Assembly: GCA_900556545.1 (NCBI GenBank) | Contig: USPE01000056.1 | Location: forward strand, 1-9,948 | Direction: 5' to 3' | From: an uncultured Peptococcaceae bacterium | GTDB lineage: Bacteria; Bacillota; Peptococcia; Peptococcales; Peptococcaceae | DNA length: 9,948 nucleotides | In this document: piece by piece, positions 1 to 6,507 of the stretch | Numbering within the stretch: position 1 is the stretch's first letter | How the letters are laid out: every line of letters starts with the position of its first letter | Position numbers and translations under genes: made by a program | The notes under the pieces: model-generated | Told to the model about the DNA's origin: nothing | The model's input: the letters and a program-made list of their open reading frames with translations, nothing else | Database searches by the model: none

Positions 1-2
1 AT

Positions 3-83
3 GGCGAGGAAAACAATCAAGTTGATGTCCAGACCATTGAGGGATGGGCAAAGATAGGACAAGCCGACCGGCATAACCGTTAG
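3..83 (+). CDS. Possible 3' end of an upstream reading frame (very tentative)
   Basis: A frame open from the window edge gives 26 residues and stops at TAG 81-83. It contains the stretch VQTIEGWAKIG, which vaguely recalls the TIEGL...G segment of [2Fe-2S] subunits of molybdenum hydroxylases. In that family the segment should be followed by a CGFC cluster motif, which is absent here, so if related this is a truncated remnant. The opposite strand is also open across this stretch, from about 183 down to the left edge, and neither frame has a clear ribosome binding site. I cannot decide between a gene end, a remnant and chance. Confidence 0.2.
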   Translation, partial: GEENNQVDVQTIEGWAKIGQADRHNR

Positions 84-173
84 CATGGGTAAAGTACAGA
101 CCAACTGCACAATCCTTGAACGAAGAATCAGCAAAGACAGGATAGCCGACCACGCAATCTTTCACACGAAACA
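48..173. repeat. Degenerate tandem repeat, period about 42 bp
   Basis: Two clear copies lie at 48-69 and 131-151. Both follow the pattern GCAAAGAYAGGAY(A)AGCCGACC and differ by two substitutions and one base of length. A weaker third copy begins near 89-90 (TAAAGTACAGACCAACTGC), giving spacings of 41-42 bp. The rest of bases 84-249 shows no convincing gene. An open plus frame begins at ATG 85 and runs into the transporter pseudogene, but its first 58 codons do not look like that family. Confidence 0.4.
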
Positions 174-258
174 ATGGAACTTATTTAACCTTCTGCCAAC
201 AAACGATTTTATACTGCAAAACAAACACAAACTGTATCAACAAAAGGAGTTGATTTCC

Positions 259-1010
259 TTGTTCACGCTCTCCAATTTACTATTTGCACTCATTATTTTC
301 CTGGCCTGTATCGTATCCGGTTTGGTAGGCTTTGGCAGCAATATTTTGGCACTGCCCTTTCTATCTTTCTTTTTTGATACTAGGGTGATCGTTCCGGTAT
401 TGGTTTTAACCGTTCTGTTCAACGGTCTCCCCGTCTGCTGACTCAATACCGCAACGTAAATCTGCCTGTCTATTTCACTATGCTGCCATTGGCCTTGCTG
501 GGCGGCTTTCTGGGTATTCATATGGTCAATATCCTGCCGGAAAGCTGGATGAAATTATTGTTGGCCTTTTTGATGCTGTTGATTGCTACAAAAGGCTTAC
601 TGGAGCAACGAGGCATCTGGAAACCGCAGCCGAAAAAAAGCAAAAATCCATTACAATTGCTGATTCCCCTGTTAGGCGGTATGATGCAAGCCGCTTTTGC
701 TTGCGGAGGCCCTGTTTTCAACTTATATATTTTACTGAAGTTGCAGCAAAAAGAGCAGATTCGTGCTACCATGTTTGCCATCGGCGCCACTTCGGCCAGC
801 ATCATTGCTTTGCAGTATTTATTAAGCGGCGTTTATCAAGGGCAGGTGCTGCAGTTGGTAGGTTGGTTAATTCCCGCTGCGCTGCTGGCTTATATAGTCA
901 GTGAACGACTCTTTCGGCAAATAAACGGACAACAGTTTTTGCAACTATTATACATTGTATTGATTATCACCGGCTTCATTACCGGCTGGCAAGCATTGCA
1001 GTTATTTTAG
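259..1010 (+). pseudogene. TauE/SafE (TSUP) family transporter, frameshifted
   Basis: This would be an inner-membrane permease of the TSUP family (sulfite, sulfonate or other anion export or uptake; substrate not predictable). The first part (259-441) reads as a membrane segment with SGLVGFGSNILALPF, typical of the TSUP N-terminus, and stops at TGA 439-441. The rest continues in another frame to TAA 1008-1010 with several hydrophobic helices and the second-half motif AAFACGGPVFNLY. One base added near the C-run at 429-432 would restore NGL-x-RLLTQYRNVNLP and a 250-residue protein, the usual family length. The proposed start is TTG 259, nine bases after AAAAGGAG (242-249). The alternative TTG 250 sits too close to that site. 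Without a repair the gene makes about 60 residues. A sequencing or assembly error in the homopolymer would look identical. No operon partner lies on this strand. Confidence 0.8.
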
Positions 1011-1056
1011 TCTTATAATAAACAAAGCAATTCTTCTATTCACTTTCATGCATAAA

Positions 1057-1101
1057 ACAGGACAGGCCATGCAAAAACACTTTTTGCATGGCCTGTCCTG
1101 T
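1057..1101. terminator. Perfect 21-bp hairpin between convergent genes
   Basis: The arms 1057-1077 and 1081-1101 are exactly complementary with a 3-base loop (CAC). It lies 46 bp after the TSUP stop and 37 bp after the stop of the small minus-strand gene, so it can serve both. On the minus strand the stem is followed by TTTTAT, a short U-tract. On the plus strand no U-run follows. Unusually, the A/T run (AAAAA/TTTTT) is at the loop end rather than at the base, which is not the normal terminator design. Confidence 0.6.
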
Positions 1102-1138
1102 ATAATCATATGCTGTTGGTACGGTAAGAATATACTTT

Positions 1139-1303
1139 TTACTTTCTGATATGACGGCTGCTTTTCATCAATGCGCTCTCCCAAGCATCTTCCAGCTTTC
1201 CGGAAAACCGCTGCGGCGCCACATGAGCCTTCAGCGCAAAAAGCGCTGTTGTGTTCAGATAAGACAATTCAAATAAAAACTTATCCATTTCTTTCTGTTT
1301 CAC
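1139..1303 (-). CDS. Small protein of unknown function, 54 aa
   Basis: I do not recognise this protein. The chosen start is GTG 1303-1301, because AAGGAGG sits 7-8 bases before it. An upstream in-frame ATG at 1324 would place that ribosome binding site inside the coding region. The protein is soluble-looking and basic at both ends, starting near KQKEMDKFLFELSYLN and ending SSRHIRK. It has a central hydrophobic patch (TTALFALKAHV) and no signal peptide, cysteine pair or clear membrane segment. Its own consensus promoter lies 57 bp upstream (1360-1388) and a strong hairpin lies downstream (1057-1101), so it looks like a single-gene transcript with a 5' leader of about 50 bases. The neat expression signals argue that it is real despite its size. 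Confidence 0.6.
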   Translation of the reverse strand: MKQKEMDKFLFELSYLNTTALFALKAHVAPQRFSGKLEDAWESALMKSSRHIRK

Positions 1304-1359
1304 AGTGCTTCCTCCTTCTTTCATCTCAGCAAAAAATCAATTTATAAAGTACAATATGC

Positions 1360-1388
1360 ATTATATCCAATAATAACCAATTTGTCAA
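1360..1388 (-). promoter_or_regulatory. Consensus sigma-A/sigma-70 promoter for the small gene
   Basis: On the minus strand TTGACA (1388-1383) and TATAAT (1365-1360) are separated by exactly 17 bp, matching both consensus hexamers at all twelve positions. Transcription would begin near 1353, giving a leader of about 50 bases before GTG 1303. The surrounding sequence is AT-rich, as expected for a strong promoter. Confidence 0.8.
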
Positions 1389-1605
1389 AGCTTCTTTTTT
1401 TCTTTTTACATATTTTTTACCCCTCATTGATTTTCCCACTGTTTGCCTGAATTACCGCTAATCCCACTGAAAATTTCCGCCCATAAAAGCTCTGATCTTC
1501 AACTGCTCATATCCATTCCTGATGTAGACAAATCTTTATTTCATAGAATAACCCAGAAAAGATTCCAATATGCACATTCTCTTTTAGTAAGTAACCAAAC
1601 AAATA
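1389..1605. other. Intergenic stretch without recognisable gene
   Basis: This stretch lies between the small gene's promoter and the transporter's terminator. It is AT-rich, with poly-T runs near 1392-1421. A plus-strand open frame at 1443-1646 has no ribosome binding site, runs into the terminator hairpin and resembles no family. I see nothing else supportable here. Confidence 0.5.
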
Positions 1606-1639
1606 AACAGGACCGCCGTAAACACTTCCACGGCAGTCC
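1596..1639 (-). terminator. Intrinsic terminator after the DASS transporter gene
   Basis: Arms 1630-1639 and 1610-1619 form a 10-bp stem with one G-U pair and a 10-base loop. On the minus strand the stem is followed by TGTTTATTTG, a T-rich tail. It lies about 52 bp after the stop codon of the transporter, the expected place to end the sulfotransferase-transporter transcript. Confidence 0.7.
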
Positions 1640-1691
1640 CAGATAAAAAATTATTATTTTAGTTTGATAAAAGCAATTTCAAACTTATTTT

Positions 1692-3134
1692 TTAAAACAT
1701 AAAGAGAATCAAGTTCCAAAGCAGTGTAATCACTGCCATCATAATGATAGTTGGAAACGCATAGGTATACACATCTTTTGCTCGCACCCACTCTGTATTT
1801 GCGAATAAACAGCAAGATGCAGCAGAAGCAGCTGGTAACATAAATGCAATCGTGCAGCTTACTGTAATTAGATAAACAATTTGTAAAGCATCTACACCTA
1901 AGGAAGCCGCGACTGGCAGCGTAGCAGAAATCATAATTACTGCCACTACCATATTAATCATAAAGTTAGTTAACAAAATGGTAATCAATAATACCAATAC
2001 AAAGAACACAATAACAGATACATCCTGGAACATCGGTGTAAATACTGCTCCTAAAAATGCACTAATACCAGCCTCTGTTTTACCTAACAAAGCCACAAAA
2101 GTTAAAATTCCAATACACATCATGACCATGTTCCATGGTACCCCTTTTGTTGCCAATTTGCCAAAGTTAAAAACCTGTTTGCCATCAATCCGAATCAATC
2201 CTAAAAGTGCAAATAATACAACTGTTTTCAAAGTTAATCCCATCTTTGCAGAAATAATATAAATAATATTATCCTGCGGCAATAAACCTGGCACTACTAA
2301 AATAATTATAAATACCGCCAAAGAAATCAACGCAACTTTTCGTTCTTTTGTCAACATTGTATCTTTTGCATCAAACATATTTAAGTCTAAATTTTGTAAC
2401 TTATTGATATCCAGTTTAAATACAAATTTGCATAAACCCATATAACCAAAAATAGAAAAAATAGCAATTGGCACACTAAATGCTAGATAATGTAAATAAT
2501 TAATAGTAACGCCACTACTTGCTGTATAAGCATTTAAAATTACCAACGCATTGTTTGCCCAAGGCACTGCTGATAAACTTAAAGCCCCCATAACTGCTAC
2601 CCCAAAAATCAATAAGTTAGCAAATTTATCGAACGGTTTATAACCCAACACACCACAAATTTTATAAATGAAACCCCAGGTAATCAACATACCAGGAAAG
2701 TTTCCACAAAATGCAGATAACAACCACGCTACTAGAAAAATCATAAAAATTAAACGCCATGGATGTCCACGTAAAAACTTCCGCGTCATCAAATACGCTG
2801 CTACATACGTAGTAGTGCCTGTTTCTTCTAAAAATGCTACCATAACAAAAATTAAAATCATAAATAAACCAACATCACTGCCCCAACTGGCAGCTAATAC
2901 ACCAGCTAAATCAACCAACCCAGTGAAAGGCAACAACAAAAAAGTTAAAAAGCTAGGCCATACTTCAGATGTGATAGACCAACCAAAAATGGCTGCAATA
3001 AATACACCTAACAAATGCATTCCTTCGGGAGTGATAGGATCAACTGGCGGAATAATCCAGCCCATTGCTGCAATAACACAATAAATAATAAAATAAAGAA
3101 CGTTTTTGTCTTTTTTGGCTACAGCTTCTGCCAT
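1692..3134 (-). CDS. DASS/SLC13-family anion:Na+ symporter-like transporter
   Basis: This is a 480-residue polytopic membrane protein of the divalent anion:sodium symporter (DASS, SLC13/CitT/INDY) group. These carriers typically move di- or tricarboxylates or sulfate. The length is normal and hydrophobic helices run throughout, from residues 13-30 to 462-480. The two re-entrant hairpin tips, which in characterised members carry Ser-Asn-Thr and contact the substrate, here read G144-N145-F146 and T389-N390-F391. The Asn residues are kept but Thr is replaced by Phe in both, suggesting a different or larger ligand. The start ATG follows GAGGAGG by eight bases. The gene lies 119 bp downstream of the arylsulfotransferase on the same strand and is probably co-transcribed, though a hairpin lies between them. 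The coding sequence looks more AT-rich than the neighbouring sulfotransferase. The family call is firm; the substrate is inference. Confidence 0.85.
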   Translation of the reverse strand: MAEAVAKKDKNVLYFIIYCVIAAMGWIIPPVDPITPEGMHLLGVFIAAIFGWSITSEVWPSFLTFLLLPFTGLVDLAGVLAASWGSDVGLFMILIFVMVAFLEETGTTTYVAAYLMTRKFLRGHPWRLIFMIFLVAWLLSAFCGNFPGMLITWGFIYKICGVLGYKPFDKFANLLIFGVAVMGALSLSAVPWANNALVILNAYTASSGVTINYLHYLAFSVPIAIFSIFGYMGLCKFVFKLDINKLQNLDLNMFDAKDTMLTKERKVALISLAVFIIILVVPGLLPQDNIIYIISAKMGLTLKTVVLFALLGLIRIDGKQVFNFGKLATKGVPWNMVMMCIGILTFVALLGKTEAGISAFLGAVFTPMFQDVSVIVFFVLVLLITILLTNFMINMVVAVIMISATLPVAASLGVDALQIVYLITVSCTIAFMLPAASAASCCLFANTEWVRAKDVYTYAFPTIIMMAVITLLWNLILFMF

Positions 3135-3195
3135 GGTAAATTCCTCCTCATTCTATCAATTCAGATTTTTATTGTAATAACATTTACTACATATT

Positions 3196-3230
3196 GCGTT
3201 TATACAGCAGACAAACCACTGTATAAACGC
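3196..3230 (-). promoter_or_regulatory. Perfect 12-bp inverted repeat between sulfotransferase and transporter genes
   Basis: GCGTTTATACAG (3196-3207) and CTGTATAAACGC (3219-3230) are exact complements around an 11-base loop. In the minus-strand transcript the hairpin starts 24 bases after the sulfotransferase stop. It is followed by AATATG, not a U-tract, so it is not a standard terminator. It could stabilise the upstream mRNA, mark a processing site or act as an operator for the transporter. Confidence 0.6.
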
Positions 3231-3253
3231 TGTCTTCTGATTATTATTTTAAT

Positions 3254-4681
3254 TTATTCTTCTTCGGCAGCCAGGCAGAATCCGGCAACTTCACCATATT
3301 CGTCAGTACCTTCTACATTGACCAGACGGCGGAACTCTTTACTTTTTGCGCCCGGCAAACGATAATCTTCATTATCAACCGGTGCAATGGCCACTTCTTT
3401 TGGAGGTTCTACCTGCGGCACATAGTCATAAGGATAACGATAAGCACGATAAACCATGTTGGTTTTAATACCTTTGGTGCCAAAATAAGGGCTCCAGTAT
3501 TCCCAAACAATCTCATGATCCGGTGTTACTTCCAACAGACGGCCGTCAGAACCTTCTGTAATTAACGTATTGCCGTTTGGCAGACGCTGCGCACTGCTGA
3601 TGTAGCAGCTATAGAAATGGTCGGCTACAAATGGCTGCGGCGCACCCAAATCTACCGGACGGCACTGCCATACAATTTCCATTTTTACAGGGTCAATTTC
3701 AATCACACGGGAATAATCACGATGGGCATTGTTGTTACCGGTTGGCGCAGATGGATTTGGCGCGCCATAACCGGCCCAGCCGCCATTGTCAAAAATCAAA
3801 ATATTACCTGCACCCGGCAACCCCTGCGGAATCATGTGGGCATGGTGCTGTCCGATAATCTGACCGATTTCTTTTGCTTTGCCTGTGCTGTAATCCGGCC
3901 CCAGTTTCCAAACCAGTTTACCGGTTTTCTTATCAATAATGGCAATGATATTGGTCGCACGACCATCCCAGATAATATTGTCCGGATGGAATCGTTCATC
4001 ACCGGCATCATACCATTTATTTGGCCCCAGCACGCTCATACAATTGATGTGCATCCAGTCTCCTTTTCCGTTTGGAACAATATTGGGATTGCGGGCCATG
4101 GTGTTTTTAGCTGCTTCATCAAAGCCCAGCTCATCAAAATGATCATGCACACACCAATCCCACAAAATATTGCCTTCCCAGTCCACTTCAATCATACGGT
4201 CACTGATTAAACCATGCAGAGAAATTTCCGGTACTGTCACATCAGTATGGGTTAAAATCAGTGTATTACCGCTGTCTGTTTTACATTCCATACCCGGCAC
4301 ATAATAGCCCACCGGATTACCTTCCCGCTGATAATCATGATGCTGACGGGCCATCCATTGCCCTTCATAGCCTGGATCTTCAATATACTGGTTTTTGCTG
4401 AACTCCCATACCACATTGCCATCCCAGTCTACCTGTACCAAATCTTTCTGGTCCTGCCAACCGTAAGTGCTGTTCCGTTCTCCGCGGGAGCCAAAAATAT
4501 AGCCGCCCTTCAACAGTTTATTCGGAAATCCCTGCAGATTGTGCCAGTGATTGACCACACCGCCGTTCATATCAATCAGTGTCGCACCGTGTTCGTTGGC
4601 CTGAAATACCGTATAACCATTAAAACATTTTTCCGGTTTGTAAATAATTGTCCCCATTGGATGTACAGATGGTTTTCCCAT
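3254..4681 (-). CDS. Cytoplasmic-type arylsulfotransferase (ASST family)
   Basis: This 475-residue protein is of the PAPS-independent aryl-sulfate sulfotransferase family. Such enzymes move a sulfuryl group from a phenolic sulfate to another phenol through a sulfo-histidine intermediate. The propeller-like repeats are visible: LIDMNGGVVNHW (35-46), VQVDWDGNVVWEF (82-94), IEVDWEGNILWDW (164-176), IIAIIDKKTGKLVWKL (245-260), IEIDPVKMEIVWQC (327-340) and LLEVTPDHEIVWEYW (382-396). Likely active-site positions are H211 (DWMHIN), the H279-H282 cluster before ILIFDNGG, and R325 (SRVIEID), matching by context His252, His356 and Arg374 of the E. coli enzyme. The catalytic His436 equivalent is uncertain; H355 is a candidate. 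There is no signal peptide and no N-terminal beta-sandwich domain as in the periplasmic Gram-negative enzymes, and an insertion rich in Gly, Pro and Asn (301-320) precedes R325. The start follows AAAGGAGG by nine bases. It sits downstream of LysR and upstream of DASS, same strand. Other propeller functions are possible. Confidence 0.75.
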   Translation of the reverse strand: MGKPSVHPMGTIIYKPEKCFNGYTVFQANEHGATLIDMNGGVVNHWHNLQGFPNKLLKGGYIFGSRGERNSTYGWQDQKDLVQVDWDGNVVWEFSKNQYIEDPGYEGQWMARQHHDYQREGNPVGYYVPGMECKTDSGNTLILTHTDVTVPEISLHGLISDRMIEVDWEGNILWDWCVHDHFDELGFDEAAKNTMARNPNIVPNGKGDWMHINCMSVLGPNKWYDAGDERFHPDNIIWDGRATNIIAIIDKKTGKLVWKLGPDYSTGKAKEIGQIIGQHHAHMIPQGLPGAGNILIFDNGGWAGYGAPNPSAPTGNNNAHRDYSRVIEIDPVKMEIVWQCRPVDLGAPQPFVADHFYSCYISSAQRLPNGNTLITEGSDGRLLEVTPDHEIVWEYWSPYFGTKGIKTNMVYRAYRYPYDYVPQVEPPKEVAIAPVDNEDYRLPGAKSKEFRRLVNVEGTDEYGEVAGFCLAAEEE

Positions 4682-4771
4682 AATAAAATTCCTCCTTTGA
4701 ATACTGCCTTAATAAATTTGTTTTTCTTATATATATCATAACATCATCTTTTATAACTAGGATATCCGCAA

Positions 4772-4807
4772 ATAAAAATACCCTATCACAAATCGTGTAT
4801 AGGGTAT
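4772..4807 (-). terminator. Intrinsic terminator after the LysR gene
   Basis: The arms 4799-4807 and 4778-4786 (ATACCCTAT / ATAGGGTAT) pair perfectly. The inner CAC/GTG pairs too, with one bulged base. On the minus strand the stem runs directly into TTTTATTTG. It begins 13 bp after the LysR stop, so it should uncouple LysR transcription from the arylsulfotransferase gene downstream. Confidence 0.85.
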
Positions 4808-4819
4808 CCTGTTCTTTTT

Positions 4820-5746
4820 CTATTTGGTTTTATGAGGTACCATGACATCAGTCAACATATCGCGCAATATGTTCACAAGACCTTGTTCCAATAAAGTCAA
4901 TCGCCGCTTGGCGGGATAAATCAGATAATCTACACCGGTGCCAAAATTCTCGCTGCCTTTAATGGGAATCAATTTAATTAATCCTTGTTCACAATATAAA
5001 TCATGTAAGGCAAAGGTTTCCGGCATTAAGGCAATGGCTTGCCCTGTGCTGATAATTCGTTTCAGGTTTTCTCTGTCAGTCATTACCAAGGCTTCTGATT
5101 CGGCCTGAATCTGCCGATTGGTGGCTGCCCAGTAACTGGAAGAGTACGCTACAAATTGCTCCCGATGCAACTCTTTTAAGGTAACACTGTCATTTTCTGC
5201 AAACCGGTTATCTTGACTGACAAACAACATCATTGGGTGTGTGCCAAAAGTTTCATATTGCAAATCTGCGTCCTTCAATACTTGTTGGTTTTGCTCCGGC
5301 AACATTTCCCATAATGTCACACCAAGATTTACCGTTCCTCTGGAGAGAGCCTCTACCAGTTCTTCCGGCATACTGATTTGCAAATCTAATTCTGCTTTGG
5401 GATAACGCTCTTTAAATTCCAACAAAATATCTGAAAATAAAAATCCATAGGCTTGGGTAATCAGCAGCTTTACTTCACCGTACAGTTCTCTGTTTTTTTC
5501 ACCATAATTTAAAATCTGACTGCAGCCATCCAACACCTGCCGGGCCATCTGCAAAATTTCTTTGCCTTCCTCGGTGGGAATCACACCGCTGGTGGTACGC
5601 TCAAACAGCCGTACACCAATTTCACCCTCTAAACTGTTCAAGGAACTGCTCAAAGAAGGTTGACCCATAAAAAGTGCGCGGGCAGCCTTGGAAATGGATT
5701 GTTGTTTCTCAATCTCAATAATCTGCTGCAACTGCTCTAATCGCAT
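4820..5746 (-). CDS. LysR-family transcriptional regulator, likely controlling the sulfotransferase-transporter genes
   Basis: This is a 308-residue regulator of usual LTTR length. The N-terminal winged helix-turn-helix (about residues 1-60) reads SISKAARALFMGQPSLSSSL, then LEGEIGVRLFERT. The remainder (about 90-295) has the layout of a periplasmic-binding-like effector domain. Its effector would be a small molecule that cannot be read from the sequence. The start ATG is preceded by AAAGGAG seven bases away. It lies 27 bp downstream of the HD-domain gene, so the two are probably one transcript, and it is closed by a strong terminator. The arylsulfotransferase begins 138 bp beyond it on the same strand. 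Regulation of that gene is inferred from neighbourhood only. An 8-bp palindrome, GGATATCC (4760-4767), in the sulfotransferase upstream region is a possible but weak binding site. Confidence 0.9.
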   Translation of the reverse strand: MRLEQLQQIIEIEKQQSISKAARALFMGQPSLSSSLNSLEGEIGVRLFERTTSGVIPTEEGKEILQMARQVLDGCSQILNYGEKNRELYGEVKLLITQAYGFLFSDILLEFKERYPKAELDLQISMPEELVEALSRGTVNLGVTLWEMLPEQNQQVLKDADLQYETFGTHPMMLFVSQDNRFAENDSVTLKELHREQFVAYSSSYWAATNRQIQAESEALVMTDRENLKRIISTGQAIALMPETFALHDLYCEQGLIKLIPIKGSENFGTGVDYLIYPAKRRLTLLEQGLVNILRDMLTDVMVPHKTK

Positions 5747-5773
5747 GTCCTGCTCCTTTCTGCAATGCTTTCA

Positions 5774-6370
5774 TCACACAGAACCGTTCCATTGTTGCAT
5801 TTCTTCCCGCACACTGGCTTCACAGCTGCGCATAGCCAGAATTGTCTTTTCAAACAAATCGTTCAAATCCCAGCCCAGTTGCTCCGCTCCTTGTTTAATC
5901 ACATCCCGGGAACAACCGGCTGCAAAATGTTTATCTTTAAACTTTTTCTTTACGCTGCTGGCTTCCATATCCATCACACTTTTGGAAGGCCGCATACGCA
6001 CACCGGCGCCAATCAATCCGGTTAGTTCATCTACAGCAAACAGCACCTTCTCCATTTCATGCTCCGGCTTCACATCACAAACCAAGCCGTAACCATGGCT
6101 GCATACAGCGTGAATCAATTCCTCGCTGGCGCCCGCTTCCTGTAATAATTGAGGCGCTTTCCGGCAGTGCTGCTCCGGATACTGTTCAAAATCAATATCA
6201 TGCAGCAATCCTGCCAGCTTCCAGAATGCTGCATCCTCGCCATAACCCAATTCCCCGGCATACCAGCCCATAACGCCTTCCAGCGTCAGCCCATGCTCCA
6301 GGTGAAACGGTTCTTGATTATATTTTTGCAGCAGTGCCCAGGCTTGCTCTCTTGTCATAGTTTCTTCCAT
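5774..6370 (-). CDS. HD-domain metal-dependent phosphohydrolase family protein
   Basis: A cytoplasmic HD-superfamily protein of 198 residues. Probable metal ligands are H26 (EPFHLEH), the HD pair H57-D58 (GLLHDIDFEQYPEQH), H92 (SHGYG) and D114 (AVDELTGLIGAG). The C-terminal half has the strongly conserved blocks MRPSKSVMDME, VKKKFKDKHFAAGCSRDVI and LFEKTILAMR, which mark a widespread but functionally unassigned family in Bacillota. Substrates of HD proteins are usually phosphoesters or nucleotides; none can be named here. The start ATG at 6370 was chosen because TGGAGG lies about nine bases before it. A frame open further upstream to 6511 has no such signal and overlaps the reductase gene's end. 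It precedes LysR by 27 bp and lies 133 bp after the aldo/keto reductase, with promoter-like boxes in between. Confidence 0.88.
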   Translation of the reverse strand: MEETMTREQAWALLQKYNQEPFHLEHGLTLEGVMGWYAGELGYGEDAAFWKLAGLLHDIDFEQYPEQHCRKAPQLLQEAGASEELIHAVCSHGYGLVCDVKPEHEMEKVLFAVDELTGLIGAGVRMRPSKSVMDMEASSVKKKFKDKHFAAGCSRDVIKQGAEQLGWDLNDLFEKTILAMRSCEASVREEMQQWNGSV

Positions 6371-6455
6371 CTGAAAACGCCTCCATTTATTCTGAATATC
6401 AACCGCAGCAGCTTTGTTTCGGCAATACTCCTGCCGATTCCAATGTCTGCCTTTT

Positions 6456-6507
6456 ATTATACCTGTTTCCATTGCAGAAATAAATGTTTTTTTCTGGCAT
6501 CTGTCAA
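6456..6507 (-). promoter_or_regulatory. Candidate promoter region for the HD-LysR transcript
   Basis: On the minus strand a perfect TTGACA (6507-6502) overlaps the end of the reductase gene. A TTTATT box (6484-6479) lies 17 bp downstream of it. A perfect TATAAT (6461-6456) lies another 17 bp further. Either pairing could serve as a promoter, though each has one weak hexamer. The region is ahead of the HD gene and no terminator was seen after the reductase. Confidence 0.45.

Noticed and set aside
1..183. Minus-strand open frame leading out of the left edge, with KDC..VG repeats at 15-residue spacing
   Set aside because: It shows some repeat character but no ribosome binding site or recognisable family, and it is cut by the window. 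It is kept only as an alternative reading of the DNA repeat.
85..258. Open frame from ATG 85 in line with the transporter, which would extend its N-terminus
   Set aside because: The added 58 residues are polar and unlike the TSUP family, and no ribosome binding site precedes ATG 85. TTG 259 with AAAAGGAG in front gives the normal N-terminus.
2668..3084. 138-codon plus-strand open frame opposite the DASS transporter
   Set aside because: It is rich in Lys, Asn, Ile and Pro, as expected from reading a membrane-protein gene backwards, and has no start signal.
3140..3178. TTACAA-16-TAGAAT boxes just before the DASS gene as a separate promoter
   Set aside because: The start point would fall inside the ribosome binding site GAGGAGG, leaving no usable leader.
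3617..4210. 197-codon plus-strand open frame opposite the sulfotransferase
   Set aside because: It is the mirror of a well-supported gene, has no ribosome binding site, and its composition follows the reverse complement of the propeller repeats.
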